DNA of 51,168 nt, taken from IMG/VR virus record IMGVR_UViG_3300023099_000120, positions 1 through 51,168 of that record; one strand, given 5' to 3'. The notes under the pieces are model-generated. The model was given only the letters and a program-made list of their open reading frames with translations, ran no database searches and was not told where the DNA came from. Numbering within the stretch: the stretch's first letter is position 1; each line of letters begins with the position of its first letter. The position numbers were made by a program, and so were the translations under genes. Shown piece by piece: positions 1 through 8,265 of the stretch. The DNA is from a virus.

Positions 1-225
1 ATGGCAACAATAACTAAAAAAAAGATAAAGCTTAAAGATGAGATTTACAGCATCATTAGGAATGACATTCCGTTAAGAGCGAAACTTGCTAAAGCATTAA
101 ATATCGAACGTGATTCTGTATATCAAGCTGCAGTTCGAAAATATTCAAAATTAAGTTTACCATTTGTTTTGGAAATTATTTCAAAACATACCGGCAAACC
201 TAAAGATGAATTAACCGATGTCTAA
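1..225 (+). CDS. Small basic protein, possible HTH DNA-binding protein
   Basis: A 74-residue protein of unknown function. It has a lysine-rich first 12 residues, then a mostly helical body in which residues 24-47 (RAKLAKALNIERDSVYQAAV and on) have the spacing of a helix-turn-helix: a helix, a short turn at NIERDS and a second helix. This would suit a small Cro-like regulator at the head of the early operon, but the fit is from reading only. It begins at the first base of the window, so its promoter is outside. Its end overlaps the next microprotein gene by 8 bases, which suggests coupled translation. Confidence 0.6.
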   Translation: MATITKKKIKLKDEIYSIIRNDIPLRAKLAKALNIERDSVYQAAVRKYSKLSLPFVLEIISKHTGKPKDELTDV

Positions 226-328
226 GTTAATATCAGTCGAGGACTTTATTCTGTTTTTGGCAGCCTTAATTGTTCTTCTAGGCTTTATTAACATCATTTA
301 TTGGATTTCTAAAAAGATAAACAGATGA
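218..328 (+). CDS. 36-residue single-pass membrane microprotein
   Basis: The ORF starts with ATG inside the end of the preceding gene and ends in TGA within an ATGA overlap with the next gene. Residues 8-30 (from EDFILFLAALIVLLG) form one hydrophobic segment, followed by a basic tail KKINR, so the tail probably stays in the cytoplasm. Function unknown. Overlap at both ends with neighbouring coding frames, plus the clean membrane segment, argues that it is a real gene. Confidence 0.55.
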   Translation: MSKLISVEDFILFLAALIVLLGFINIIYWISKKINR

Positions 329-555
329 CACTAAAAACAATAACAATACCTCTGGAAACATACAAATGTCTGCGGGGACATTTAGAAAAGGCGAATGAAA
401 TTTTCAATAGCCTGGGAATGGCCGGGGGGCTAGCAAGTGATAGCAAGCCTCCTAAGCCGGAACCTAAAGAAACAAGATCACAGAAAGTTAATAAATACAA
501 AGAATTAATTGGAAGTGGTAAACGGGTTAAAAAGCCTGAACATTTAAAGAAATAA
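325..555 (+). CDS. Small basic hypothetical protein
   Basis: A 76-residue protein that I do not recognise. The N-terminal half (about 1-40) could form a helical or beta-alpha unit; the C-terminal half from residue 41 (SKPPKPEPKETRSQKVNKYK) is charged, proline- and lysine-rich and probably disordered. It starts in the ATGA overlap with the membrane microprotein, so the two are probably co-translated. A hairpin follows just after its stop codon. Confidence 0.55.
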   Translation: MTLKTITIPLETYKCLRGHLEKANEIFNSLGMAGGLASDSKPPKPEPKETRSQKVNKYKELIGSGKRVKKPEHLKK

Positions 556-558
556 AAA

Positions 559-582
559 AAAGCCACTTGACAGAGTGGCTTT
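559..582. terminator. Hairpin after the first microprotein cluster
   Basis: Inverted repeat AAAGCCACT / AGTGGCTTT with a 6-nt loop. A run of A precedes it and only TTT follows, so the U-tract is better for the - strand (TTTTTTT) than for the + strand. It may act as a weak bidirectional terminator. A GTG codon lies inside the right arm, which argues against a start there for the next gene. Confidence 0.5.
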
Positions 583-628
583 CGCAAATAATTCAATCAC
601 GGACCTCGAATCCTTAATACAAATTATT

Positions 629-850
629 ATGAATACAAATCTAATACAAAGATTCTGCAATACCACATTGTCGAATGATAAAACGAAATTCCTTTTAGGG
701 GAATGCTTAAAAAAGGCATTTGATGATGCTATCTCCGATCCTATAGAATCTGAAAATATTTTGGCTTTAGCCTGGAAGTTTCAAGTTCCTCAATTTGATG
801 AAATGTTTGAAGATCATCAAAATCATGATTATCCACCTTTTAGATGTTAG
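629..850 (+). CDS. Acidic hypothetical protein
   Basis: A 73-residue protein without a recognised family. The frame stays open back to a GTG at 575, but that codon is inside the hairpin at 559-582, so I prefer the ATG at 629. The sequence is helical in character (LGECLKKAFDDAISDPIESE), then has a W-containing segment and an acidic, His-rich end (EMFEDHQNHDYPPF). It is followed directly by the next gene, with the stop codon 2 bases before the preferred ATG of that gene. Confidence 0.45.
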   Translation: MNTNLIQRFCNTTLSNDKTKFLLGECLKKAFDDAISDPIESENILALAWKFQVPQFDEMFEDHQNHDYPPFRC

Positions 851-852
851 TT

Positions 853-1074
853 ATGGAAATCAAGAAAAATCAAACTTTCAAAACTCCGGTAGGATTGTTT
901 TTAAAAGTACAAACTGTTCGTGAGTCTGGTTTGCACACTCTAGTCCTGATTGATAAAAAGGGTAAGGCAATCCCGGAGAAACGAAATATTCGCGGACATG
1001 TTATCCAAAGAACAGAGCGCTTATGCACAGAGGAAACAATCAGATCATTTAAAAAAGTTTCGATATGTCATTAA
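853..1074 (+). CDS. Small basic hypothetical protein
   Basis: A 73-residue protein, or 76 residues if the ATG at 844 is used. I prefer 853 because it follows the stop of the upstream gene closely. It looks beta-rich (TFKTPVGLFLKVQTVRESG, then TLVLIDKKG), like a small barrel with basic loops, and could bind nucleic acid, but no family is recognised. Its last 10 bases overlap the start of the next small gene. Confidence 0.5.
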   Translation: MEIKKNQTFKTPVGLFLKVQTVRESGLHTLVLIDKKGKAIPEKRNIRGHVIQRTERLCTEETIRSFKKVSICH

Positions 1075-1205
1075 CCAAATCCAAACGGGAACAGGAGCTT
1101 TTTGATTTTTACAAAAAGTACTTGAAAGATCCTTCTTTAATTGATGAGAATGTGATCAAAGCTTATAAACAAGATGTAAAACACATCAGGAACTCTAAAA
1201 AATAA
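1065..1205 (+). CDS. 46-residue charged microprotein
   Basis: ATG lies 10 bases inside the previous gene; TAA at 1203-1205. The product is highly charged and helical (SKREQELFDFYKKYLKDPSL, then IDENVIKAYKQDVKH), with no cysteine or membrane segment. Function unknown. It ends 24 bases before the SbcC-like ATPase gene. Confidence 0.5.
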   Translation: MSLTKSKREQELFDFYKKYLKDPSLIDENVIKAYKQDVKHIRNSKK

Positions 1206-1229
1206 TAATATCATCTAATTCTAATAAAA

Positions 1230-3236
1230 ATGAAAACAATTGAAATTAAAGGATTGATCCTTACCAACTTTAAAGGAATCGTAAAGTTAAAAGTAAACTT
1301 TCAACACAATACTGATGTTTTTGGTGCTAATGGTACCGGAAAATCTACAATATATGACGCTTTCTTATGGCTGCTTTTTGGTAAAAATGCGGAAGAGAAA
1401 AAAGAGTTCAGCATTAAAAACACTGTTGATACGTCGCTTAATAGACAAGATCATGAGGTTGAAGGCTTTTTAAATGTAGACGGCGATGATGTTACCCTTA
1501 AGAAAATATACAAAGAAAAATGGGTTAAAACTAAAGGAGAGGAAATTGCAAAATATACTGGAAACGAAACCATTTACTACTACAATGAGGTTCCAATGAA
1601 TCAAAAGGAATTTCAAGCAAAGGTTTATTCCATTTTGGATGAAACTGTTTTTAAACTGATCACTAATCCTTTTGCGCTTAATTCTATGAAATGGCCCGAT
1701 CGTAGATCAATTATTACACAAATGGCTGGAGAATTTACCAACGAACAAGTTGCAGCTGGGAATCCGGAGTATGAAGCTTTAGTTGCAAACCTTACACAAG
1801 GTAAAACGATGGAAGAATATTTGAAGCAAATAAAAGCCAGCGTTAAAAAATCAAAAGATGATCTGAAATTGATTCCAACTCGAATTGATGAGGTTTCAAA
1901 AACAAAACCACAAGCGTACGATTTTCAAAATCTTAAAAATTTACTTTCTGCTAAAGAATCGGAGCTTGCAAGAATTGATGAAAGTATTCAAGATAAATCA
2001 AAAGGTTTAGAAAGAATTTTAGAAGCGAATGAAACCGCACAAAGATCAGCATCAAGTCTAAGATCTGATATTTCAAATATTGAATTTGAAACTAGAACGA
2101 AAGCTAATAACTCTACAAAAGTAGATACTTCTGTTTTGGATGGTTTAAAAACAAATCTTCAAAACAAAAATGCTGAGTTGCAAACCGCTTCAAATGGCTT
2201 GGTAACGATTAAAGGTTTGGTTACAGCAAAAGAATCTGACTTAAAAGCTTTGGAGGTTACCATTCAAAACAAACGTAATGAATGGACCGATGAAAATGGA
2301 AGGGCATTAACATTTGAAGAAAATTCTTTTTGCTGCCCAACTTGCCAACGTGCTTTTGAGGAATCAGATGTTGAAACAAAAAAGACGGAAATGTCTAACA
2401 ATTTTAAGACTGATAAAAGAAACAAACTAGCGGAGATTAACCGTCAAGGCGGCTTGCTTGCTACTCAAAAAACAAACCTTGAAAAAGAATTGGCTGACTT
2501 AAAAGTGAGAGTTACAAACGGCGAAACCTTAATATCAAGTTTAGATACTGATATCAAAACAATTAAAAGTAGTATTGAAACTGAAACATCTAAATATTCA
2601 AGTGCAACGCCGGTTGATATTGAAACGATTTACACTGAGATGTTAGCTTTAAATACTGATTACAGTTCTAAAAAACTACAGCTAGAAACGATTGAAAAAT
2701 CAATACTAGAAGTTCCAAAAGTAGACGATGCTCAATTGAAAGAAGACAGAAAAGCCATTGTTTCCGATATTGATGGTATCAAAACTAATTTAAGAAACGA
2801 AGATCAACTAAACACGATCAATGCTCGTATCGATGCTTTGAAAGCAGAAGAGACAAAATTAGCTCAGGAGATCGCCGGAGTTGAAAAAACTCAGTTCTTA
2901 ATTGAACGATTTGAAAAAGATAAAATGTCGGCAATTGAAGCAAATGTCAATTCTAAATTCAGAATCGTAAAATTCAAAATGTTTGAAGATCAAGTTAACG
3001 GCGGAGAAAATCCTGCTTGTGAAATCCTGGTTAATGGCGTTCCTTTTGCTGATGCAAATACTGCTTCAAAAATAAATGCCGGCATAGACATCATTTCTAC
3101 TCTATCGAAATTCTATCAAGTATCTGCTCCAATTTTCATTGATGGCGCAGAATCCATCCATTCTATAATGGACACGGAAAGCCAATTGATCCGATTGGTA
3201 GTTAGTGAACCTGATAGCAAAATCAGAGTTGCATAA
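1230..3236 (+). CDS. SbcC/Rad50-like SMC-type ATPase
   Basis: A 668-residue ABC/SMC-family ATPase, predicted to act on DNA ends during phage recombination or repair. Walker A GANGTGKST is at residues 32-40. A long charged coiled coil follows. A zinc-hook-like CCPTC is at 368-372, in the middle of the coil as in Rad50/SbcC, then the return coil, and a Walker-B-like IFID ending at D638. It is much shorter than typical bacterial SbcC (about 1000 residues). There is no SbcD/Mre11 nuclease next to it; the nearest nuclease candidate is the MBL-fold protein two genes after it. Its stop overlaps the next ATG by one base. Fold is secure; exact role is inferred. Confidence 0.85.
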   Translation: MKTIEIKGLILTNFKGIVKLKVNFQHNTDVFGANGTGKSTIYDAFLWLLFGKNAEEKKEFSIKNTVDTSLNRQDHEVEGFLNVDGDDVTLKKIYKEKWVKTKGEEIAKYTGNETIYYYNEVPMNQKEFQAKVYSILDETVFKLITNPFALNSMKWPDRRSIITQMAGEFTNEQVAAGNPEYEALVANLTQGKTMEEYLKQIKASVKKSKDDLKLIPTRIDEVSKTKPQAYDFQNLKNLLSAKESELARIDESIQDKSKGLERILEANETAQRSASSLRSDISNIEFETRTKANNSTKVDTSVLDGLKTNLQNKNAELQTASNGLVTIKGLVTAKESDLKALEVTIQNKRNEWTDENGRALTFEENSFCCPTCQRAFEESDVETKKTEMSNNFKTDKRNKLAEINRQGGLLATQKTNLEKELADLKVRVTNGETLISSLDTDIKTIKSSIETETSKYSSATPVDIETIYTEMLALNTDYSSKKLQLETIEKSILEVPKVDDAQLKEDRKAIVSDIDGIKTNLRNEDQLNTINARIDALKAEETKLAQEIAGVEKTQFLIERFEKDKMSAIEANVNSKFRIVKFKMFEDQVNGGENPACEILVNGVPFADANTASKINAGIDIISTLSKFYQVSAPIFIDGAESIHSIMDTESQLIRLVVSEPDSKIRVA

Positions 3237-3445
3237 TGACTGAGTATAGAGTCAAAAGAGACTCCGATGGAACCCTTACTGAAAATTGTAAAGAAAGCAT
3301 CGGAGTTAAAATCGGAAGTTTTGATTGTACGGCCAATTGTCAACATAATCAAAATACCCAAAAAGAAATTCAAGAACAGGCTTTCGATTTAAAAATCGTT
3401 AGGTGTCCAAAACTTCAAAGTAATCAATTAACAATCGAAATTTAA
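3236..3445 (+). CDS. Small cysteine-containing hypothetical protein
   Basis: A 69-residue protein lying in the recombination block, starting on the last base of the SbcC-like gene. It contains C18, a CTANC pair (about residues 31-35) and a late C57, so it may bind a metal, though the spacing matches no motif I know. It is hydrophilic and has no membrane segment. Position between the ATPase and RecT suggests an accessory recombination factor, but that is context only. Confidence 0.5.
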   Translation: MTEYRVKRDSDGTLTENCKESIGVKIGSFDCTANCQHNQNTQKEIQEQAFDLKIVRCPKLQSNQLTIEI

Positions 3446-3451
3446 TTAAAA

Positions 3452-4516
3452 ATGAGCACAGATATAAAAGCTGCAGAACCTGCAAAAACGGAATTAGCAA
3501 TTACACAACCATCACAAAGTGAAAGATTCACAAATGCTGTGATGAAAGAGTTTTCATCAAATAACGGTGCAGTTACTTTGACACCGTTTCAAAAGAAGCT
3601 TTGCCAGAACTACTTCATTAAGATTGATCAGACTCTAAAAGACAATGAGAAAAAAAGATTAGCAAAACAAGATCCTGATCCGCTACCATTTACATGGGAA
3701 AATGTGAACATGGCAAAATTGGCTGTTGATGTGATCGCATATTCAAGTGTTGAATTAGATCCTACACAGCCAAATCATATCAATATAATTCCTTATAAAA
3801 ATACTGCGAATAATAAGTATGATATGGGATTTGTAATTGGATATCGAGGAATGGAAATTAAAGCCAAAAAGTATGGTTTAGACATTCCGTCTGACGTGGT
3901 TTTTGAATTGGTTTATTCTACAGATAAATTTAAACAATTTAAAAAGGACAAAGATAATCCGGTTGAGTCTTATTCTTTGGAAGTAATAGATGATTTCAAT
4001 AGAGGTGAAGTTGTTGGCGGTTTTTGGTATCATGAGTTTAAAGACAGTCCTGAGAAAAATAAAATCAAGGTTTTCTCTCTGAAAGATATCGAAAAAAGAA
4101 AACCAAAGTATGCATCAGCTGAGTTTTGGGGTGGAGAAAAGGCAGTTTGGAAAAATGGTCAAAAGACTGGAGTCGAAAAAATTGAAGGATGGTTTGAAGA
4201 AATGGCCATCAAGACAATTTCCAGAAATGCTTACAACGCAATAACCATCGACAGCAAAAAAATTGACGATAATTATTTGGCTATCCTTCAAAAGGAAAAC
4301 GAAATGAATGATTCAATAATTCAAAATCAAATTGATGCCAACGCAAACAAAGAACCATTAGATTTTGAAGATGCGGAGTTAGTTGATGAGAAGCTTTTGG
4401 AAGTTGCCGGAACAACGGTAATAGATCAAAAAGCTAATCAGGATCCAGAATCTGAAAACGCAACTCAGCAAACGTTAGATATGGATCAATCACAAGGAGA
4501 AGGACCAGGCTTCTAA
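3452..4516 (+). CDS. recT: RecT family single-strand annealing protein
   Basis: A 354-residue RecT-type recombinase, which binds single-stranded DNA and anneals complementary strands during phage recombination. Family features seen: FTPFQKKL-type N-terminal region (about 45-50), LAVDVIAYSSVELDPTQ near residue 90, the conserved YKNTANNKYDMGFVIGYRGM stretch near 115-130, then the EFWGG and KTISRNAYNAI regions. The C-terminal 60 residues are acidic, Gln-rich and probably disordered, and contain QQTLDM, similar to a sliding-clamp-binding peptide. It is 2 bases before an MBL-fold gene that may encode its exonuclease partner. Confidence 0.9.
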   Translation: MSTDIKAAEPAKTELAITQPSQSERFTNAVMKEFSSNNGAVTLTPFQKKLCQNYFIKIDQTLKDNEKKRLAKQDPDPLPFTWENVNMAKLAVDVIAYSSVELDPTQPNHINIIPYKNTANNKYDMGFVIGYRGMEIKAKKYGLDIPSDVVFELVYSTDKFKQFKKDKDNPVESYSLEVIDDFNRGEVVGGFWYHEFKDSPEKNKIKVFSLKDIEKRKPKYASAEFWGGEKAVWKNGQKTGVEKIEGWFEEMAIKTISRNAYNAITIDSKKIDDNYLAILQKENEMNDSIIQNQIDANANKEPLDFEDAELVDEKLLEVAGTTVIDQKANQDPESENATQQTLDMDQSQGEGPGF

Positions 4517-4518
4517 TT

Positions 4519-5262
4519 ATGAAATTAAAAGTTATTTCAACAGGCAGTATTGGTAACGCTTACATTCTTGAAACAGAGAATGAAGCGTTGCTTATAGAAT
4601 GTGGTGTCAATATTATGGACATCAAAAAAGCATTGAATTTTGACCTTAGCAAAATTGTAGGTTGCTTAGTCACTCATGAGCATCAAGATCACGCTAAATC
4701 AATTAATGACGTAATGAGTATAGGAGTGGAAGTTTATGCGTCCAAAGGGACATTTTCGGCTACTGGTTTTTCGATTAAAAGTCATAAACAAAATGAAATT
4801 GCTTCAAAGCAAATTTTCAAAATTGGAAACTTTAAAGTGATGGCGTTTGATGTCAAACATGATGCCGTTGAACCTTTAGGTTTTTTGATAGAACATCCGG
4901 AATGCGGCAAAGTGCTTTTCTTAACCGATACCAATTATTGCGAGTACACTTTCAAAGGTTTGAACAACATCATAATTGAGGCGAATTTCTCCAAAGAAAT
5001 TATTGATAGAAAGTTTGGTTCTGATAGCGGAAAGGAATTTCTAAGAAATAGGATCCTTAAATCTCACTTCTCATTAGAAAACTGCAAAGAAATGTTGGCA
5101 GCGAATGACCTTTCAAAAGTCAACAATATAGTTCTGATTCACTTATCAGATAGCAATTCAAATGCTAAACAATTTCAAAGAGAAGTTTCAGATCTGACTG
5201 GCAAGAATGTGACAGTGGCCGAAAAGGATTTAATAATTGATTTCAACCTAACACCCTTTTAA
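4519..5262 (+). CDS. WalJ/YycJ-like metallo-beta-lactamase-fold protein, probable nuclease
   Basis: A 247-residue MBL-fold protein. The HxHxDH metal motif is THEHQDH with H53, H55, D57 and H58; later ligands fit VKHDAVEP, LTDTNY and IHLSDSN. The N-terminal pattern STGSIGNAYILETENEALLI resembles the WalJ/YycJ branch, members of which are reported 5'-3' exonucleases. Position directly after recT, where lambda-type phages carry an exonuclease, supports a role in 5' resection. No RecE, YqaJ or lambda-Exo-like gene was seen. Fold is clear; nuclease activity is inference. Confidence 0.8.
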   Translation: MKLKVISTGSIGNAYILETENEALLIECGVNIMDIKKALNFDLSKIVGCLVTHEHQDHAKSINDVMSIGVEVYASKGTFSATGFSIKSHKQNEIASKQIFKIGNFKVMAFDVKHDAVEPLGFLIEHPECGKVLFLTDTNYCEYTFKGLNNIIIEANFSKEIIDRKFGSDSGKEFLRNRILKSHFSLENCKEMLAANDLSKVNNIVLIHLSDSNSNAKQFQREVSDLTGKNVTVAEKDLIIDFNLTPF

Positions 5263-5267
5263 AAATT

Positions 5268-5708
5268 ATGCTTTACAATCCAGAAAAACCGATCGATGTC
5301 CATAGAGCTGTTGAACAGTTAAAATATTTTGTAAAGCATAATAAAGTATTTGAACTATCAGCCAAGAAAGTTCCAAAGACATATCCGCAATTAAAGTATG
5401 CTCATCTTATTATGTCCTGGTTCGCATTAGAATACGGCGAACAAGTTGAATATATAAAGCTTGAGTATTTTAAAAAGCTTGTTAATCCTGCCATTTTTAA
5501 ATATGATTTTGTTAACCATAAAACTGGCGAAATACGAGTTGAATACAAAAGCTTGGCGAACATCACTAAAGATGAATTAACGTTAGCAATTGATCAATTT
5601 AGAGACTATGCAAGCAAAGAGGCGGGTATATATCTTCCAGAGCCTAAAGACTTAGCTATCATCAGAGAAATAGAAATTCAGATTAAAAATAACGAGCGAT
5701 TTTTATGA
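5268..5708 (+). CDS. NinB/Orf-like recombination protein (tentative)
   Basis: A 146-residue protein, the same length as lambda NinB (Orf), a recombination mediator that binds SSB and single-stranded DNA. The pattern fits loosely: a basic segment with PKTYPQLKYAHLIMSWFALE in the place of the NinB SLDQNRKLW region, then SLANITKDELTLAIDQFRDY followed by GIYLPEP like the C-terminal helix and edge strand. It sits in a recombination operon 5 bases after the MBL gene. No catalytic residues can be named. A 60-bp spacer without a gene follows. Confidence 0.5.
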   Translation: MLYNPEKPIDVHRAVEQLKYFVKHNKVFELSAKKVPKTYPQLKYAHLIMSWFALEYGEQVEYIKLEYFKKLVNPAIFKYDFVNHKTGEIRVEYKSLANITKDELTLAIDQFRDYASKEAGIYLPEPKDLAIIREIEIQIKNNERFL

Positions 5709-5768
5709 ATCAGCAGTAAGGCAAATACAAAGAATATTACTTAAAAATTAACCAATAAATAATAACTC

Positions 5769-6356
5769 ATGACTAAGACGATAACTATCAATTCAGATAA
5801 ATTTGTTCAAGCTTTAGAGAAGATTTCAGAAAAAGAAGTTGAGATAAAAGGTGCGTCGATAAGTGATGCACTATGCGCATATTCATACGAACTTCTAAAA
5901 GGGCCAACCAAAGGAGATACTTTAAATCGAAAAGGAGCACATATTGTGCACGATGATCTACAAATTAGATTTGATCAATTGGATGTGTTTTTTGCTCATT
6001 TAGATGATGCTTACACAGGAAATACAAATGTTACTCCACTGGAAGAATTAGAGGCTGAGATTGAAACCGAAAAATACCATGTTACCGGGTTTAAAATCTC
6101 AGGTGTCGAAGAAAACAAGTCAGTTATTCTTTCCGGATGGAAAGAGGTAACTAACGGTATTGTAAAGTTTGATGCTCCAAAAATAAAATATTCTACTGCT
6201 TATTTATATCTAAGCGACATGAAGGAGAGAGTCCAAAATGCAATTGATGAGGTTGAGCTGTATATGAATGGGAAAACGGCGCCGCAAGAAGATCCTAATC
6301 AAGTTCACATGTCTTTTGCCGAAGAAGATGCTGTATTTGAAAACGCCAAATTGTAA
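5769..6356 (+). CDS. Hypothetical early protein with acidic C-terminal tail
   Basis: A 195-residue protein of unknown function between the recombination and helicase genes. About residues 1-150 look like a folded alpha/beta domain (a helix 8-20, DALCAYSYELLKG, strands VTGFKISGVEENKSVILSGW). The last 30 residues are acidic and probably disordered and include QVHMSF, which resembles the hexapeptide form of a sliding-clamp-binding motif. It stops 2 bases before the helicase start codon. It could be a DNA-end or nucleoprotein factor; nothing in the sequence fixes this. Confidence 0.6.
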   Translation: MTKTITINSDKFVQALEKISEKEVEIKGASISDALCAYSYELLKGPTKGDTLNRKGAHIVHDDLQIRFDQLDVFFAHLDDAYTGNTNVTPLEELEAEIETEKYHVTGFKISGVEENKSVILSGWKEVTNGIVKFDAPKIKYSTAYLYLSDMKERVQNAIDEVELYMNGKTAPQEDPNQVHMSFAEEDAVFENAKL

Positions 6357-6358
6357 TT

Positions 6359-7519
6359 ATGGCTTTTCAGTTACGACCTTATCAAAGTGATTCGATTAAT
6401 TTAAGTGTTGACTTTCTTAAAGATAGTACTAAAGGAAATGCATTGGTAATACTTCCGACAGGATCAGGAAAATCAGTTGTAATTGCTAAAATATTGGAAC
6501 CGCTGGAGGGCAAAACTGTTGTTCTCCAGCCTTCAAAAGAGATTTTAGAACAGAACTATGAAAAGTTTTCCAATTACGGTAAAGCGTCCATCTATAGTGC
6601 ATCTGCAGGTGAAAAAAGAATTGATAAAGTTACTTTTTGCACGATTGGGAGTATCATCAATAAAAAGCATCTTTTCAAAGGATTAAAAAACATTCTTATT
6701 GACGAATGTCACCTTGTTAATTCCGATGCCGGAATGTATATTGATTTTATAAAAGCCTTTCCCAATGCTAAAGTGTTGGGATTAACTGCAACACCTTACA
6801 GATTAGATCAAGCTTCCACCGGTCCGCAACTTACTTTCTTAACGAGAAGTGCCCCGGCAATTTTCGACAAAGTTCTTTACTACGTTCAAAATGACATACT
6901 TTTTAACGCCGGGTTTCTTGCGGAACTAGAATACTACAATTTTGATGTCATTGATAGAAGCAAATTAGAAGTTAATAGTTCCGGAACTGATTTTACGCAA
7001 ACATCCTTACGAAGATATTACAAGTCAATTGACATGCCGTCAAGAATTGTAAAAACGGCTTTAACTATTCTGAGCAAAAGAAAAAATATATTAATATTCT
7101 GCTCTTTAATTGAAGAAGCTAAGACAGTTCAAAAGCGCATACCAGGATCCGAAATACTGACTGGAGAAACTAAAAAAGAAGAAAGAGAGCGAATTCTAAG
7201 TCAGTTTAAAAAAGGCATTATAAAGTGCTTAATCAATGTTGGAGTATTGACAACGGGATTTGATTATCCAGCACTTGAAGCAGTTCTTATGGCCCGTTCA
7301 ACAATGTCGCTATCCTTGTATTATCAAATTGTTGGTCGCGTTATGCGAATATTCACTTATCCTGATGGTACTAAAAAGATAGGTTGGTTCGTAGACATGG
7401 GAGGTAATGTCAACTTCTTCGGAAAGATAGAAACAATGCAAATTAAAGTTGATTCTGAAGGCAGGTTTGCTATCTGGAACAATGGCCGGCAACTAACCAA
7501 CGTACCATTTAAAAAATAG
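6359..7519 (+). CDS. Superfamily 2 DEAD/DEAH-box-like helicase
   Basis: A 386-residue compact SF2 helicase predicted to unwind or remodel nucleic acid with ATP. Motifs in order: Q-motif-like LRPYQ at the start, Walker A LPTGSGKS (32-39), DECH box (115-118), LTATPYR (motif III region), a C-terminal RecA domain with NILIFCS, TGFDYPALEAV (motif V) and QIVGRVMR (about 323-330, motif VI with the arginine finger). It resembles the short RadD/SSL2-type helicases of phages. It lies between the recombination genes and the initiator, so it may help D-loop or origin processing. Confidence 0.85.
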   Translation: MAFQLRPYQSDSINLSVDFLKDSTKGNALVILPTGSGKSVVIAKILEPLEGKTVVLQPSKEILEQNYEKFSNYGKASIYSASAGEKRIDKVTFCTIGSIINKKHLFKGLKNILIDECHLVNSDAGMYIDFIKAFPNAKVLGLTATPYRLDQASTGPQLTFLTRSAPAIFDKVLYYVQNDILFNAGFLAELEYYNFDVIDRSKLEVNSSGTDFTQTSLRRYYKSIDMPSRIVKTALTILSKRKNILIFCSLIEEAKTVQKRIPGSEILTGETKKEERERILSQFKKGIIKCLINVGVLTTGFDYPALEAVLMARSTMSLSLYYQIVGRVMRIFTYPDGTKKIGWFVDMGGNVNFFGKIETMQIKVDSEGRFAIWNNGRQLTNVPFKK

Positions 7520-7524
7520 AAAAT

Positions 7525-8265
7525 ATGGCTGATGATAAACTAGATTACTTCAAGCTTATGCGTGATTTTTGGGAGTTTGCTTTTAAAAACCCTGAAAGTA
7601 TAAAGCCAAACCATTGTGCTGTGTATGCCTATGCTGTAGAACACTGTAATCGTTTAGGATGGAAAGAGAAGTTTGGCTTTCCAACCTCAATGGTTTTAGA
7701 TTATGTTGGAATTAAAAGCTACTCAGTTTATAAAAAAACCTTTGACGATTTGGTTCAATTTGGTTTTTTCGAAGTAATAGAATATAGCAAAAATCAGTAT
7801 TCAGCCAACATAATTGCTTTGAAAGAAAATAACAAAGCACCTATCAAAGCACATGCGAAAGCAACCCCAAAAAATGAAGAATGCTTTGAAAGAAAATTAC
7901 AAAGCACATGCGAAAGCACCTATCAAAGCACCTTACAAAGCACGGAGAGTATAATAAAACAAGAAAACAATATAAAACCTTTAAAACCTCTTTCTAAAAA
8001 TGAAATTTTCGGAAATGAAGTTTTAGAAATGCCAAGTTGGGTTGAAGCCATTTCGATGCAAAACAAAATTAGACCCGAAGATGTTAAAAAATGGATTGAT
8101 GAATTTGTTTTGAAACTAGTTTCTGAATGTGACGAAAAACAAACCAAACAAGATTTTGCCGGACATTTTTCCCGGTGGCTTCCAGGAGAAATTTTAAAAT
8201 CAAAAAAAGTAAACAAAGATGGAAACACAAAAGGCACGGGAGGATTTACTAAAAATAGGGGGTAA
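7525..8265 (+). CDS. Replication initiator, lambda-O-like, with origin inside the gene
   Basis: A 246-residue protein likely to be the phage replication initiator. Residues 1-95 (YFKLMRDFWEFAFKNP, VYAYAVEHCNRLGW, FPTSMVLDYVGIKSYSVYKK) look like a winged-helix domain as in O/DnaD-type initiators. Residues 100-145 are a low-complexity linker coded by the iteron array at 7815-7943. The C-terminal 80 residues are helical (RPEDVKKWIDEFVLKL) and would contact the loader. The next gene encodes a DnaC-like ATPase and overlaps it by 47 bases. The assignment rests on domain look, iterons and neighbours, not on a database hit. Confidence 0.7.
   Translation: MADDKLDYFKLMRDFWEFAFKNPESIKPNHCAVYAYAVEHCNRLGWKEKFGFPTSMVLDYVGIKSYSVYKKTFDDLVQFGFFEVIEYSKNQYSANIIALKENNKAPIKAHAKATPKNEECFERKLQSTCESTYQSTLQSTESIIKQENNIKPLKPLSKNEIFGNEVLEMPSWVEAISMQNKIRPEDVKKWIDEFVLKLVSECDEKQTKQDFAGHFSRWLPGEILKSKKVNKDGNTKGTGGFTKNRG
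7815..7943 (+). repeat. Iteron array, candidate phage replication origin
   Basis: Repeats of the unit SAAAGCAC start at 7833, 7845, 7857 (cluster 1) and 7900, 7912, 7924, 7936 (cluster 2), always 12 bp apart; degenerate units GAAAGAAA precede each cluster at 7821 and 7888. An inverted copy, GCTTTG, opens each cluster. The 26-bp stretch 7815-7840 recurs at 7882-7907 with one mismatch. A very A-rich stretch (about 7948-8030) follows, suitable as an unwinding element. The two clusters are read in different codon frames, so the repeat is conserved as DNA. Confidence 0.75.

Noticed and set aside
575-628. GTG start at 575 for the 850-ending gene
   Set aside because: The codon lies inside the right arm of a hairpin, and the following 18 codons have no support; ATG 629 preferred.
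601-640. tRNA T-arm-like GGACCTCGAATCC
   Set aside because: No acceptor, anticodon or D arm can be built around it. No tRNA or rRNA gene was seen anywhere in the window.
7815-7943. CRISPR array
   Set aside because: Repeats are 8-12 bp with 12-bp period and no spacers, inside a coding gene; no cas genes in the window.
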